Positions 6,823 to 13,911 of a DNA stretch of 20,675 nt are shown here, piece by piece. This stretch comes from GCA-1730015 sp964550655. Its GTDB lineage: Bacteria > Pseudomonadota > Gammaproteobacteria > Granulosicoccales > Granulosicoccaceae. The stretch's first letter is position 1; each line of letters begins with the position of its first letter. The notes under the pieces were generated by a model. It searched no databases. It was not told the DNA's origin and was given only the letters and a program-made list of their open reading frames with translations. The translations under genes were made by a program, and so were the position numbers. The stretch is taken from positions 1-20,675 of the forward strand of contig CAZKAQ010000066.1 in the NCBI GenBank assembly GCA_964550655.1, in the 5' to 3' direction.

Positions 6823-7833
6823 TCACTTACTAAAAAACTTTTTACATTCACTGGTCACTTTTATCACATCATCGATGCTGACATCCTTGTGCAACACCAG
6901 TCTGACTGTCTCACCGCTACTGATATTTATTTTTTTTGACTTCAAATAGGCTGCAAGCTCAACTGCTACACGCTGCCCAGAGGGCAAAAAAACCATATTG
7001 GTCTGCACGCTGTCTTCGGTCATGTGAAGTTCTTCGATGTCTCGCAAACCCTCAAACAATGCCCTTGCGTGATCATGATCAAACTGCAGCCTATCAATAT
7101 TTTCATTCAGAGCAACAACACCGGCAGCAGCGATGTATCCGGCCTGACGCATTCCACCGCCGAGCATTTTACGCCAGCGCCTGGCCTGGTGAATAAAGTC
7201 AGCACCGCCACAAAGTACCGATCCGACCGGTGCACACAGTCCCTTCGATAAACAGACAGACACAGAATCAAAATAGTGACTGATCTTTTTTACATCTACG
7301 TCGTGAAAAACTGCCGCATTGAAAATACGAGCGCCATCCAGATGCAGGATCAAGCCTTTGGAATCCACCAGTTCCCGAGCCGCCGGGAAGTACTCCATGG
7401 GGAGGGCGCGGCCATGAAACGTGTTTTCAACAGCCAGCAAACGGGTACGTGCAAAGTGCGGATCATCCGGCTTGATCACAGCCTCTATGCTCTCAAGCGC
7501 CAGTGTACCATCTTCACGTGCATCGAGAGGCTGAGGCTGAATACTGCCAAGCACCGCTGCCCCGCCCGCTTCGTATTTATAGGTGTGCGCCTGCTGACCG
7601 ACAATATACTCATCACCTCGCTGGCAGTGCGTAAGCAGGGCAATTAGATTAGTCTGTGTGCCACTGGGTGCGAACAGAGCCGCCTCAAAACCAAGCTTAT
7701 TCGCGGCCAGCGTTTCAAGTTCAATAACAGTCGGGTCATCGCCATAGACATCATCACCGACTTTAGCGGTTGCCATGGCTTTTTTCATGCTCTGAGTAGG
7801 CGTGGTCACTGTATCGCTTCGAAGATCTATCAT
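6823..7833 (-). CDS. ltaE: Low-specificity L-threonine aldolase
   Basis: A PLP enzyme cleaving L-threonine and L-allo-threonine to glycine and acetaldehyde. The 336-residue length is close to that of E. coli LtaE. Clear family features are the start I-D-L-R-S-D-T-V-T-x-P-T (2-13), G-D-D-V-Y-G-D-D-P (26-34), A-P-S-G-T-Q-T-N (56-62), His83 (Q-A-H) expected to stack on the cofactor ring, H-L-D-G-A-R (164-169), and the PLP-binding Lys197 in S-V-C-L-S-K-G-L. The gene is complete. It sits 95 bp after the phosphoribosyltransferase gene, enough for its own promoter, though none convincing is seen. A GGA lies about ten bases before the ATG. Confidence 0.93.
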   Translation of the reverse strand: MIDLRSDTVTTPTQSMKKAMATAKVGDDVYGDDPTVIELETLAANKLGFEAALFAPSGTQTNLIALLTHCQRGDEYIVGQQAHTYKYEAGGAAVLGSIQPQPLDAREDGTLALESIEAVIKPDDPHFARTRLLAVENTFHGRALPMEYFPAARELVDSKGLILHLDGARIFNAAVFHDVDVKKISHYFDSVSVCLSKGLCAPVGSVLCGGADFIHQARRWRKMLGGGMRQAGYIAAAGVVALNENIDRLQFDHDHARALFEGLRDIEELHMTEDSVQTNMVFLPSGQRVAVELAAYLKSKKINISSGETVRLVLHKDVSIDDVIKVTSECKKFFSK

Positions 7834-7928
7834 TGCGTTATTCCGACTCTTTGCAATTACACTGCTAACTTAACTTTATTTATATCCACAGAACAGACGG
7901 CATCTTATGAACAATTGAGGATGTGGTG

Positions 7929-8516
7929 TTATATTTTTTTCTTACTTTCATAAAACGCATCTATATCTTCCACAAACGGCAGCAAGCCAGGCTTGTACTC
8001 TATTACTTCGGCGCGAGTCAAGCCGTCAATCTCATGCGGAAACACCAGCCAGCTGTCGGTTTCATGGATATAGTAGTGCGGTGTCAGTGATGTTCTATTT
8101 TTTGCAGGTTTAAAATAAGGTGTTGCAATACGAATTTCTGTTGGTGTATTTCTACGCGCTTTAGCAGTTAAGGTATTGATGACCCCCTGAACACTTAGAC
8201 CGGTATCGTATACGTCATCAACAATCAAAAGTGAATCATCTGCATTAATATTATTTATAAGATAATCGAGACCGTGCACCCGAACCGGTGCCTCTAGTCT
8301 GGTCTTGCCACTGTAAGACGAAGTACGAATCGAAATATGATCAGTGTGAATACCGTAAAAATCGAGCATCTCCTGTACGGCAATCCCAACCGGTGTGCCG
8401 CCGCGCCAGACCCCAACGATAAAATTCGGATGAAAGCCATCTTTCAGTATGTTTGCAGCAAGTCGCCATGAGTCTTCAAGTAACGACTGTGCAGAGATGA
8501 AGAGTTTATCTGACAT
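7929..8516 (-). CDS. Purine-type phosphoribosyltransferase
   Basis: A 195-residue type I phosphoribosyltransferase. The PRPP-binding motif L-L-I-V-D-D-V-Y-D-T-G-L-S (96-108) has the two acidic residues and the T-G. The pyrophosphate loop is W-R-G-G (37-40). A flexible Tyr-containing loop (about 65-72, S-S-Y-S-G-K) and the C-terminal W-L-V-F-P-H-E (about 155-161) match hypoxanthine/xanthine-guanine enzymes, where an aromatic residue stacks on the base. It probably salvages a purine base to a nucleotide, but the base preference cannot be read. The gene starts eight bases after pyrF ends, so the two are likely translated from one message. Confidence 0.8.
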   Translation of the reverse strand: MSDKLFISAQSLLEDSWRLAANILKDGFHPNFIVGVWRGGTPVGIAVQEMLDFYGIHTDHISIRTSSYSGKTRLEAPVRVHGLDYLINNINADDSLLIVDDVYDTGLSVQGVINTLTAKARRNTPTEIRIATPYFKPAKNRTSLTPHYYIHETDSWLVFPHEIDGLTRAEVIEYKPGLLPFVEDIDAFYESKKKI

Positions 8517-8524
8517 AAGTATTC

Positions 8525-9250
8525 TTATATTGGCTCGGAAGTTTTAAAATCCGCGTTACTCAAATTTTTTGTGATGCTTTTTAAAGTAGCCACCGGATCT
8601 GAAGCACCAGTGACTGATCGGCCAATGACCAGATAATCCGCACCACTCTCGATTGCCTTGACCGGTGTCATTACCCGCCGTTGATCCGACGCATCATCAC
8701 CAGCCAGACGTATACCGGGTGTGATTTTCAACAAAGACGGATGGTTCTCTCGAAGATGCCGTGCCTCCTGTGCAGAACAGACAACGCCATCACAACCGGC
8801 ATTCGATGCGAGTGTTGCGAGCAGATTAACCTGTTCATTAACGGGCCTTTCAATTCCGGTTGATTGCAACTCCGGACCATCCATACTGGTGAGCACCGTG
8901 ACCGCAATCAACAAAGGTGATCTTCCCTGTGTGCTTTCAATCGCTTCGCGGGCTGCTGCCATCATACGTTCACCCCCGCTTGCGTGTACGTTGACCATCC
9001 ACACATTGAGAGCGGCGGCGGCTTTGACGGCACCGGCTACCGTGTTTGGTATATCGTGAAATTTAAGATCAAGAAAGACATCAAAATTTTGCTTATGCAG
9101 CGCTTCTACAACAGCGGGGCCGGCACTGGTGAAAAGCTCCTTACCCACTTTAACCCTGCAATAATCAGGGTCGAGTGATGCCGCCAGTGCAAGTGCGGAA
9201 TCCGCATCGGGCTTGTCAAGCGCGACGATAACTTTTTGATGGTCACTCAC
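8525..9250 (-). CDS. pyrF: Orotidine 5'-phosphate decarboxylase
   Basis: Catalyses the last step of UMP synthesis. Signatures: V-I-V-A-L-D-K-P near the start, K-V-G-K-E-L-F, the catalytic F-L-D-L-K-F-H-D-I-P-N-T-V, and the C-terminal Y-L-V-I-G-R-S-V phosphate-binding segment, all typical of proteobacterial enzymes of about 240 residues. Two GTG starts are possible, at 9259 and 9250. I prefer 9250: AGG lies eight bases upstream and the product then begins V-S-D-H-Q-K-V, close to relatives. The start overlaps the lapB stop by eight bases, which suggests coupled translation, the usual lapB-pyrF arrangement in gammaproteobacteria. Confidence 0.95.
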   Translation of the reverse strand: MSDHQKVIVALDKPDADSALALAASLDPDYCRVKVGKELFTSAGPAVVEALHKQNFDVFLDLKFHDIPNTVAGAVKAAAALNVWMVNVHASGGERMMAAAREAIESTQGRSPLLIAVTVLTSMDGPELQSTGIERPVNEQVNLLATLASNAGCDGVVCSAQEARHLRENHPSLLKITPGIRLAGDDASDQRRVMTPVKAIESGADYLVIGRSVTGASDPVATLKSITKNLSNADFKTSEPI

Positions 9251-10421
9251 CTTCAGCACCTATGATAACTTTAACGGAATTCCAGTTTTCACAACCGGGA
9301 CACAACCACTGAATCTGCGTGCATCTGTAACCGCACTTATCACAGAGATACACGGGCTTTTCATCAGTGACATCGCGCAGCATCTCAACAACAGCTGCCA
9401 CTTTTTCTTTATCTTGTGATTTACTTGCCTTGAATTCGTATTCTGCCCAGTCTCGCAAGCCTTTCATCGACGGTCGTTTAGACAATTGCTCTATAAAGAA
9501 ATCAGACGCCGCCTGCTCGCCCTCGAGTTTTCTGATTGCATCACGCGCAAGCTTGATAACAGAGTAACTGTTCTGTCTGCCGCGCACATAGTCAAGGTGA
9601 TCACGCAATACCTGTTCATCTTCAATTGCATGTAGTGCAAAAAAATACGACTCGGCGATCTCGGGTACGAGCTCGGGATGATGTTTTTCTATCGATCTAA
9701 AGTAAGTAATAGCCTGCGCATATTGCTTAAGTTCTATACTGTATCGACCAAGCATCACCAGCGCGCGGCTACAATTTGGCTCTGACTTCAGAGCGCGTTG
9801 CAGCCATTTTACCAATTCCTGCAGATTGTCTTCAAGCTCGGCTATGGCTGCCAGCTCACAACAGTACTGGGCTTTGACGGCACGTCGTTCAGCGGGGTCC
9901 ATGGTTGTGCTGACACTGGCCAGATCAAACGCCGCTTCCCACTCGCGCTGTTTCTCGTACAAACGCAGCAGGCTCTCCTGTGATGCCGCGTCTTTCGGAT
10001 TATCTCTCACCAGTGGCTGTAATAACGATTCCACCCGATCGAGCAATCCGGCACCGGCATAGTCGCGTGCGAGTTCGAGCTTTACGGTGCGCTGACGATC
10101 ATCCGACAGGCTACCGGTTGACAGCAAATGTTCATGAACACCTATAGCGCGCGAGTACTCACCCCGTCTTCGAAATGCATCGCCCAGAGTCAGGTATATG
10201 TCGACAGAGTTGTCATCTACCGCGTATTGATCGAGCAGATTATTGAGTTCGAGATCACGATCCACCTGATCATCGTGATCAGGTAACAGCGTCGACAAAT
10301 CCGAACGCGAGCCGCGGCTGAACAAGCGGGGCAGCTTGGGTAGTGAGTGACGTAGCTTTTCATACACGATGCAGCCCGCGGCAAAGCCCGCCAGCAACAG
10401 CAGCCACCAGGAGAATTCCAT
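9243..10421 (-). CDS. lapB: Lipopolysaccharide assembly protein LapB
   Basis: A 392-residue inner-membrane protein that in E. coli works with FtsH to control LpxC turnover and so LPS supply. One N-terminal helix (about 3-20) anchors a cytoplasmic series of TPR helices (about 65-330). The end carries a rubredoxin-like metal knot, C360-D-K-C363 and C374-P-G-C377, with an extra Cys367. Length and architecture match the family. Its usual partner gene lapA is absent upstream; the space holds an inverted repeat and a mobile element instead. No Shine-Dalgarno site is evident before ATG 10421, so translation may be weak or structure-dependent. Confidence 0.95.
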   Translation of the reverse strand: MEFSWWLLLLAGFAAGCIVYEKLRHSLPKLPRLFSRGSRSDLSTLLPDHDDQVDRDLELNNLLDQYAVDDNSVDIYLTLGDAFRRRGEYSRAIGVHEHLLSTGSLSDDRQRTVKLELARDYAGAGLLDRVESLLQPLVRDNPKDAASQESLLRLYEKQREWEAAFDLASVSTTMDPAERRAVKAQYCCELAAIAELEDNLQELVKWLQRALKSEPNCSRALVMLGRYSIELKQYAQAITYFRSIEKHHPELVPEIAESYFFALHAIEDEQVLRDHLDYVRGRQNSYSVIKLARDAIRKLEGEQAASDFFIEQLSKRPSMKGLRDWAEYEFKASKSQDKEKVAAVVEMLRDVTDEKPVYLCDKCGYRCTQIQWLCPGCENWNSVKVIIGAEGE

Positions 10422-10475
10422 GGAATTTATTGCTTAAGTTAAGTGTCGGCCGAAACCTGAACACTGATTCTGACG

Positions 10476-10517
10476 GTGTACCACTTGATTGTCGAGTAAT
10501 AGTGCACTGTGGTACAC
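10476..10517. promoter_or_regulatory. Long-spaced perfect inverted repeat upstream of lapB
   Basis: GTGTACCAC (10476-10484) and GTGGTACAC (10509-10517) are perfect 9-bp arms whose centres are 33 bp apart, about three helical turns. A small palindrome, AGTGCACT (10501-10508), adjoins the right arm. The repeat lies 54-95 bp before lapB and 16 bp from the mobile element. It could be an operator pair for a dimeric regulator or a hairpin in the leader. No T-tract follows. Confidence 0.45.
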
Positions 10518-10533
10518 AAACAGACGATACCAG

Positions 10534-10770
10534 CCTGCATTATTCATGAGGCGACCTGCGAATTTGGCTTTTATGTCTTTATTTAGGGTTTTTGCGGTGA
10601 GTTTATGGTGAATCCTGAAATGACAGACTGTCTATTCGACGCCAGAGCCAATAGCGCATCACATCTCACCCTATCCCCTTCGGCGCGTGGCGGGCCACGC
10701 TTCTCAGGCGATAGGGCGACCTGTTTAACGCTATTAACTCTGGGCGCCGAATCCTCATGAATAATGCAGG
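10534..10770. mobile_element. MITE-like element, 237 bp, in the ihfB-lapB gap
   Basis: Perfect 18-bp terminal inverted repeats (10534-10551 and 10753-10770, outer sequence CCTGCATTATTCATGAGG) enclose a non-coding core. The 4-bp sequence CCAG flanks both sides (10530-10533 and 10771-10774), a clean target-site duplication. The core holds a strong nested hairpin: CCCTATC (10669-10675) with GATAGGG (10710-10716), and GCGTGG (10685-10690) with CCACGC (10695-10700). No transposase is encoded, so it must be moved in trans. CC-starting ends with a 4-bp duplication would suit an IS1380-type transposase, but that is a guess. Another copy ends at base 50. Short open frames crossing it show no protein family. 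Confidence 0.85.
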
Positions 10771-10840
10771 CCAGGAGGTATTTGAACGATAACCGGTAAC
10801 GAACGGAGTCGCTTGCGGACAACAGCGCAGACCGCTGTGA

Positions 10841-11218
10841 TCAGAAATCGGTACCTGTTTTTGGCCGGTTTTGTAAATCTTCGCGGCGCTCAGTCGGATC
10901 ATTGTTCCGGCCATCATTGCCGACGCCGTTTTTATCATTGACGCTGTTAACGCGCTCGCGTAACTCTTTACCGGGCTTAAAGTGAGGTACGTGCTTTCCG
11001 GTCAGCGCAACAGCGTCACCGGACTTGGGATTACGACCCATACGCGGCGGCCGGAAATGTAGCGAGAAGCTGCCGAAACCGCGAATCTCAATGCGTTCAC
11101 CCGTTGAAAGTGACTCGCTCATGCGTTCCAGCAGGCCTTTAACAGCCAGTTCCACATCGCGCAATGCAAGGTGAGACTGGTTTTCGGCTAATATCTCAAT
11201 CAAATCAGATTTAGTCAT
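10841..11218 (-). CDS. ihfB: Integration host factor subunit beta with C-terminal extension
   Basis: The beta subunit of the DNA-bending protein IHF. Residues 1-94 follow the E. coli protein closely: M-T-K-S-D-L-I, E-R-I-E-I-R-G-F-G-S-F-S-L (about 42-54), the DNA-inserting arm R-P-P-R-M-G-R-N-P-K-S-G (about 56-67), and V-P-H-F-K-P-G-K-E-L-R. The usual protein ends near 94, but this one goes on for 31 polar, charged residues to position 125 (N-D-P-T-E-R-R-E-D near the middle) before a TGA. GGAG lies nine bases before the start. The gene follows rpsA as in most gammaproteobacteria. Confidence 0.95.
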   Translation of the reverse strand: MTKSDLIEILAENQSHLALRDVELAVKGLLERMSESLSTGERIEIRGFGSFSLHFRPPRMGRNPKSGDAVALTGKHVPHFKPGKELRERVNSVNDKNGVGNDGRNNDPTERREDLQNRPKTGTDF

Positions 11219-11271
11219 GTGCCATCACTCCGGGGGGTTAGTGTGCGTGGCGTTGAATTTGTTTTAATTGT

Positions 11272-11297
11272 GCGAGGCGCTCTGAAGAACGCCTCGC
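11272..11297 (-). other. Hairpin between rpsA and ihfB
   Basis: GCGAGGCG (11272-11279) and CGCCTCGC (11290-11297) form a perfect 8-bp GC-rich stem with a 10-base loop, starting nine bases after the rpsA stop. No T-tract follows on the minus strand. It may partly terminate, or protect the rpsA message, making rpsA and ihfB levels differ. Confidence 0.5.
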
Positions 11298-11305
11298 GAT
11301 CAACG

Positions 11306-13027
11306 TTACTCTTCTTCTGTACCAGCTTCTGAAGCACCACTTTCAGCATCGTCAGAATCTGACTGCCCCATTTGCTCTTTCATGAGGTCGCCAAGCGTGG
11401 TTGCAGTAGGTGCTGCACTCTGCGCGTAATCACGCATTGCTTCGCCCTCATCATCCGACTCTTTGGCCTTTATAGAGAGTGAAATAGCACGAGCCTTGCG
11501 GTCTATGTTGACAAATTTGGCCTCAAGCTCATCACCTTCCTTAAGGTGCATTTTGAGATCTTCAACGCGGTCGCGAGCGTACTCACTGGCGCGCAGAATA
11601 CCGTCAACTCCATCACCGAGATTGACCATGGCAAACTTGGCATCGACTTCTGTGATAGTACCTTTGATGATAGATCCCTTCGGGTTGTCAGCAACAAACT
11701 GACCGAAAGGATCCTGCTCAAGCTGCTTCACACCAAGTGATATGCGCTCACGCTCCGGATCGACAGCAAGTACGATTGCCTCGATTTCCTGACCTTTCTG
11801 GAAATTGCGCACGGCTTCTTCACCAGTGTCGTTCCAGGACAGATCAGACAGATGAATCAAACCATCGATGCCACCTTCAAGACCGATAAAGATTCCGAAA
11901 TCAGTAATTGATTTAACCTTACCGGAGACACGATCATTTTTATTGAAGTTCTGCGAGAACTCATCCCATGGATTCTGCTTACACTGCTTCACACCAAGTG
12001 AAATACGACGACGTTCTTCGTCTATGTCGAGGATCATCACCTCTACTTCATCACCAAGTGCGACAACCTTGTTCGGGTTGACGTTGCGGTTAGTCCAGTC
12101 CATTTCAGAAACGTGAACAAGACCTTCAACACCTTCTTCAATCTCTACAAAACAACCATAGTCGGCAATGTTTGTGACCTTACCGAAGATACGGGTGTTT
12201 TCAGGGTAACGTCGAACCAGATCTGCCCAAGGATCATCACCAAGTTGCTTAAGACCCAGTGATACGCGGTTACGCTCGCGATCAAACTTGAGTACCTTAA
12301 CTTTCATTTCCTGACCGACTTCGACTACTTCACTTGGATGCTTAACGCGCTTCCATGCCATGTCAGTTATGTGCAACAGGCCGTCGATACCACCGAGATC
12401 AAGGAACGCACCGTAGTCGGTAAGATTCTTGACGATACCTGTAACTTCCTGACCTTCCTGCAGGCTTTCGAGCAATTGCTCACGCTCTGCACTGTATTCA
12501 GATTCAACCACTGCACGACGAGAGACTACGACGTTGTTTCTGCGGCGATCAAGTTTAATAACTTTGAATTCCAGCTCTTTACCTTCAAGGTAACTGGTGT
12601 CGCGAACCGGTCGGACATCAACCAGTGAACCCGGAAGGAAGGCACGGATATCATTAATTTCAACAGTGAAACCACCTTTGACCTTGCCGGTGATAGCACC
12701 CGAGACAATTTCTTCGGTTTCCTGAGCTTTCTCAAGCACTGCCCATGAACGGGCACGTTTGGCCTTTTCACGTGACAGGCGGGTTTCACCAAAACCGTCT
12801 TCAACGGAATCGAGGGCGACCTCAACGACTTCACCGACGCTAACGGCAATATTGCCGGTTTCATCGAAAAATTGTTCAACCGGAATAACACCTTCCGATT
12901 TAAGACCGGCGTTGACCATGACAAAGTCACCGCTGATTTCTATTACGGTACCGGACAGAATGGCACCAGGCTTCATTTGGGTTTGGGAGATACTCTCCTC
13001 AAACATCTCGGCAAAAGATTCAGACAT
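11306..13027 (-). CDS. rpsA: 30S ribosomal protein S1
   Basis: 573 residues with six S1 (OB-fold) repeats at about 20-88, 105-172, 190-260, 277-347, 364-434 and 451-520. The first two are divergent ribosome-binding repeats; the central four carry G-x-V-x-x-(I/L)-x-D-(Y/F)-G-x-F motifs for mRNA binding. The acidic Ser/Asp/Glu tail (about 545-573) is common. It unfolds and docks mRNA on the small subunit. No Shine-Dalgarno site precedes the ATG (CACAAATTTA directly upstream), which fits the known unusual start region of enterobacterial rpsA, where S1 represses its own translation. A hairpin, GACGCAGTGTC with flanking A/T pairs (13093-13111), lies in the leader. Confidence 0.97.
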   Translation of the reverse strand: MSESFAEMFEESISQTQMKPGAILSGTVIEISGDFVMVNAGLKSEGVIPVEQFFDETGNIAVSVGEVVEVALDSVEDGFGETRLSREKAKRARSWAVLEKAQETEEIVSGAITGKVKGGFTVEINDIRAFLPGSLVDVRPVRDTSYLEGKELEFKVIKLDRRRNNVVVSRRAVVESEYSAEREQLLESLQEGQEVTGIVKNLTDYGAFLDLGGIDGLLHITDMAWKRVKHPSEVVEVGQEMKVKVLKFDRERNRVSLGLKQLGDDPWADLVRRYPENTRIFGKVTNIADYGCFVEIEEGVEGLVHVSEMDWTNRNVNPNKVVALGDEVEVMILDIDEERRRISLGVKQCKQNPWDEFSQNFNKNDRVSGKVKSITDFGIFIGLEGGIDGLIHLSDLSWNDTGEEAVRNFQKGQEIEAIVLAVDPERERISLGVKQLEQDPFGQFVADNPKGSIIKGTITEVDAKFAMVNLGDGVDGILRASEYARDRVEDLKMHLKEGDELEAKFVNIDRKARAISLSIKAKESDDEGEAMRDYAQSAAPTATTLGDLMKEQMGQSDSDDAESGASEAGTEEE

Positions 13028-13126
13028 TAAATTTGTGATTCCACGATTTGAAATACAATGCTCCAGACGTTCCGGGCCCAGGCAAGGCGATTAAAAGACA
13101 CTGCGTCCTTTGCAGCGATTTGTACA

Positions 13127-13153
13127 ATTATATTCGATTTCCAGCAAAATCAA
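13127..13153 (-). promoter_or_regulatory. Candidate rpsA promoter at the end of cmk
   Basis: On the minus strand, a perfect TATAAT (13132-13127) covers the last base of the cmk coding region. TTGATT (13153-13148) lies 15 bases before it, shorter than the ideal spacer. Transcription from it would give an rpsA leader of about 90 bases. Confidence 0.4.
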
Positions 13154-13901
13154 GCACTTTTGTGACCACATCTTCAATGGTCAGCTCGGTTGAGTCGATA
13201 CAGATGGAGTCCTCAGAGGGCTTTAACGGAGCAATTTCACGATTATAGTCGCGATTGTCCCGTTCGACGATGTCCGCGAGTAAACCATCAATTTTAGCCT
13301 CCATCCCTTTGTTAATCAACTGTTTATGTCGTCTTTCAGCACGAATTTCCGCGCTTGCGGTAAGATATACCTTAAGAATCGCATCCGGAAAGATAACCGT
13401 TCCCATGTCTCTGCCGTCGGCGACCAGACCTGGCGGGCGCCTCCATCGACGTTGCCTGGCCAACAGTTCAGCGCGCAAAGAGGCAATTGTCGCGATCCTT
13501 GAGGCGCGATCGCCGACCGCTTCACGGCGCAAATCGCGGCTTACGTCTTGTCCGCCAAGCAGCACCTGGCTATCGCCACAGCCGCTGCGCGTGAAAGTAA
13601 TGGGTGCGGTGCGCGCGAGATCAACCAGAGCGCGGCTATCGTCTTCCGGAATCTTCTGGTTTAAGGAGGCAAGTGCGACCACACGATACAACGCACCACT
13701 ATCGAGGAAGTGAAAGCCGAGCTTTTCTGCAACAGCGCAGGCAATGGTGCCCTTGCCCGAACCGCTCGGACCATCGATGGTGATCACCGGCACTGAACCT
13801 GTGCCCTGTCTTTTCTGTCCGGGAACCGTATCCTGACCAGGCCCGGCAGTTTTGGTTTGTTTTGTTTTTTCACTTGCTGCAGTGATTTTTACAACACTCA
13901 T
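13128..13901 (-). CDS. cmk: Cytidylate kinase with N-terminal extension
   Basis: Phosphorylates CMP and dCMP with ATP. The P-loop G-P-S-G-S-G-K-G is at 44-51. Further signatures are the F-L-D-S-G-A-L-Y-R NMP-binding segment, V-A-D-G-R-D-M-G-T-V-I-F-P-D, and R-D-x-x-D-x-x-R-x-x-x-P-L-x-P near the end. At 257 residues it is about 30 longer than the usual protein; the extra part is a polar N-terminal stretch (1-36). I keep ATG 13901 because GAGG, formed partly by the aroA stop, lies eight bases upstream. A GTG at codon 37 would give the usual length. The gene begins ten bases after aroA. Confidence 0.95.
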   Translation of the reverse strand: MSVVKITAASEKTKQTKTAGPGQDTVPGQKRQGTGSVPVITIDGPSGSGKGTIACAVAEKLGFHFLDSGALYRVVALASLNQKIPEDDSRALVDLARTAPITFTRSGCGDSQVLLGGQDVSRDLRREAVGDRASRIATIASLRAELLARQRRWRRPPGLVADGRDMGTVIFPDAILKVYLTASAEIRAERRHKQLINKGMEAKIDGLLADIVERDNRDYNREIAPLKPSEDSICIDSTELTIEDVVTKVLDFAGNRI

Positions 13902-13911
13902 CCGCCCGGCC

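Noticed and set aside
10583..10822. A 79-residue reading frame in the ihfB-lapB gap as a candidate lapA
   Set aside because: It runs through the mobile element and its hairpin, has no membrane helices and no resemblance to LapA.
10841..10843. The TTC-TGA end of ihfB as a second recoded UGA
   Set aside because: Downstream frame shows no conserved protein, the core domain is already complete, and there is no matching hairpin. It is an ordinary stop.
11463..12930. Several plus-strand and shifted-frame open readings within rpsA and similar ones opposite the ATPase gene
   Set aside because: They lie wholly inside strongly recognised genes and show no family motifs or start signals.
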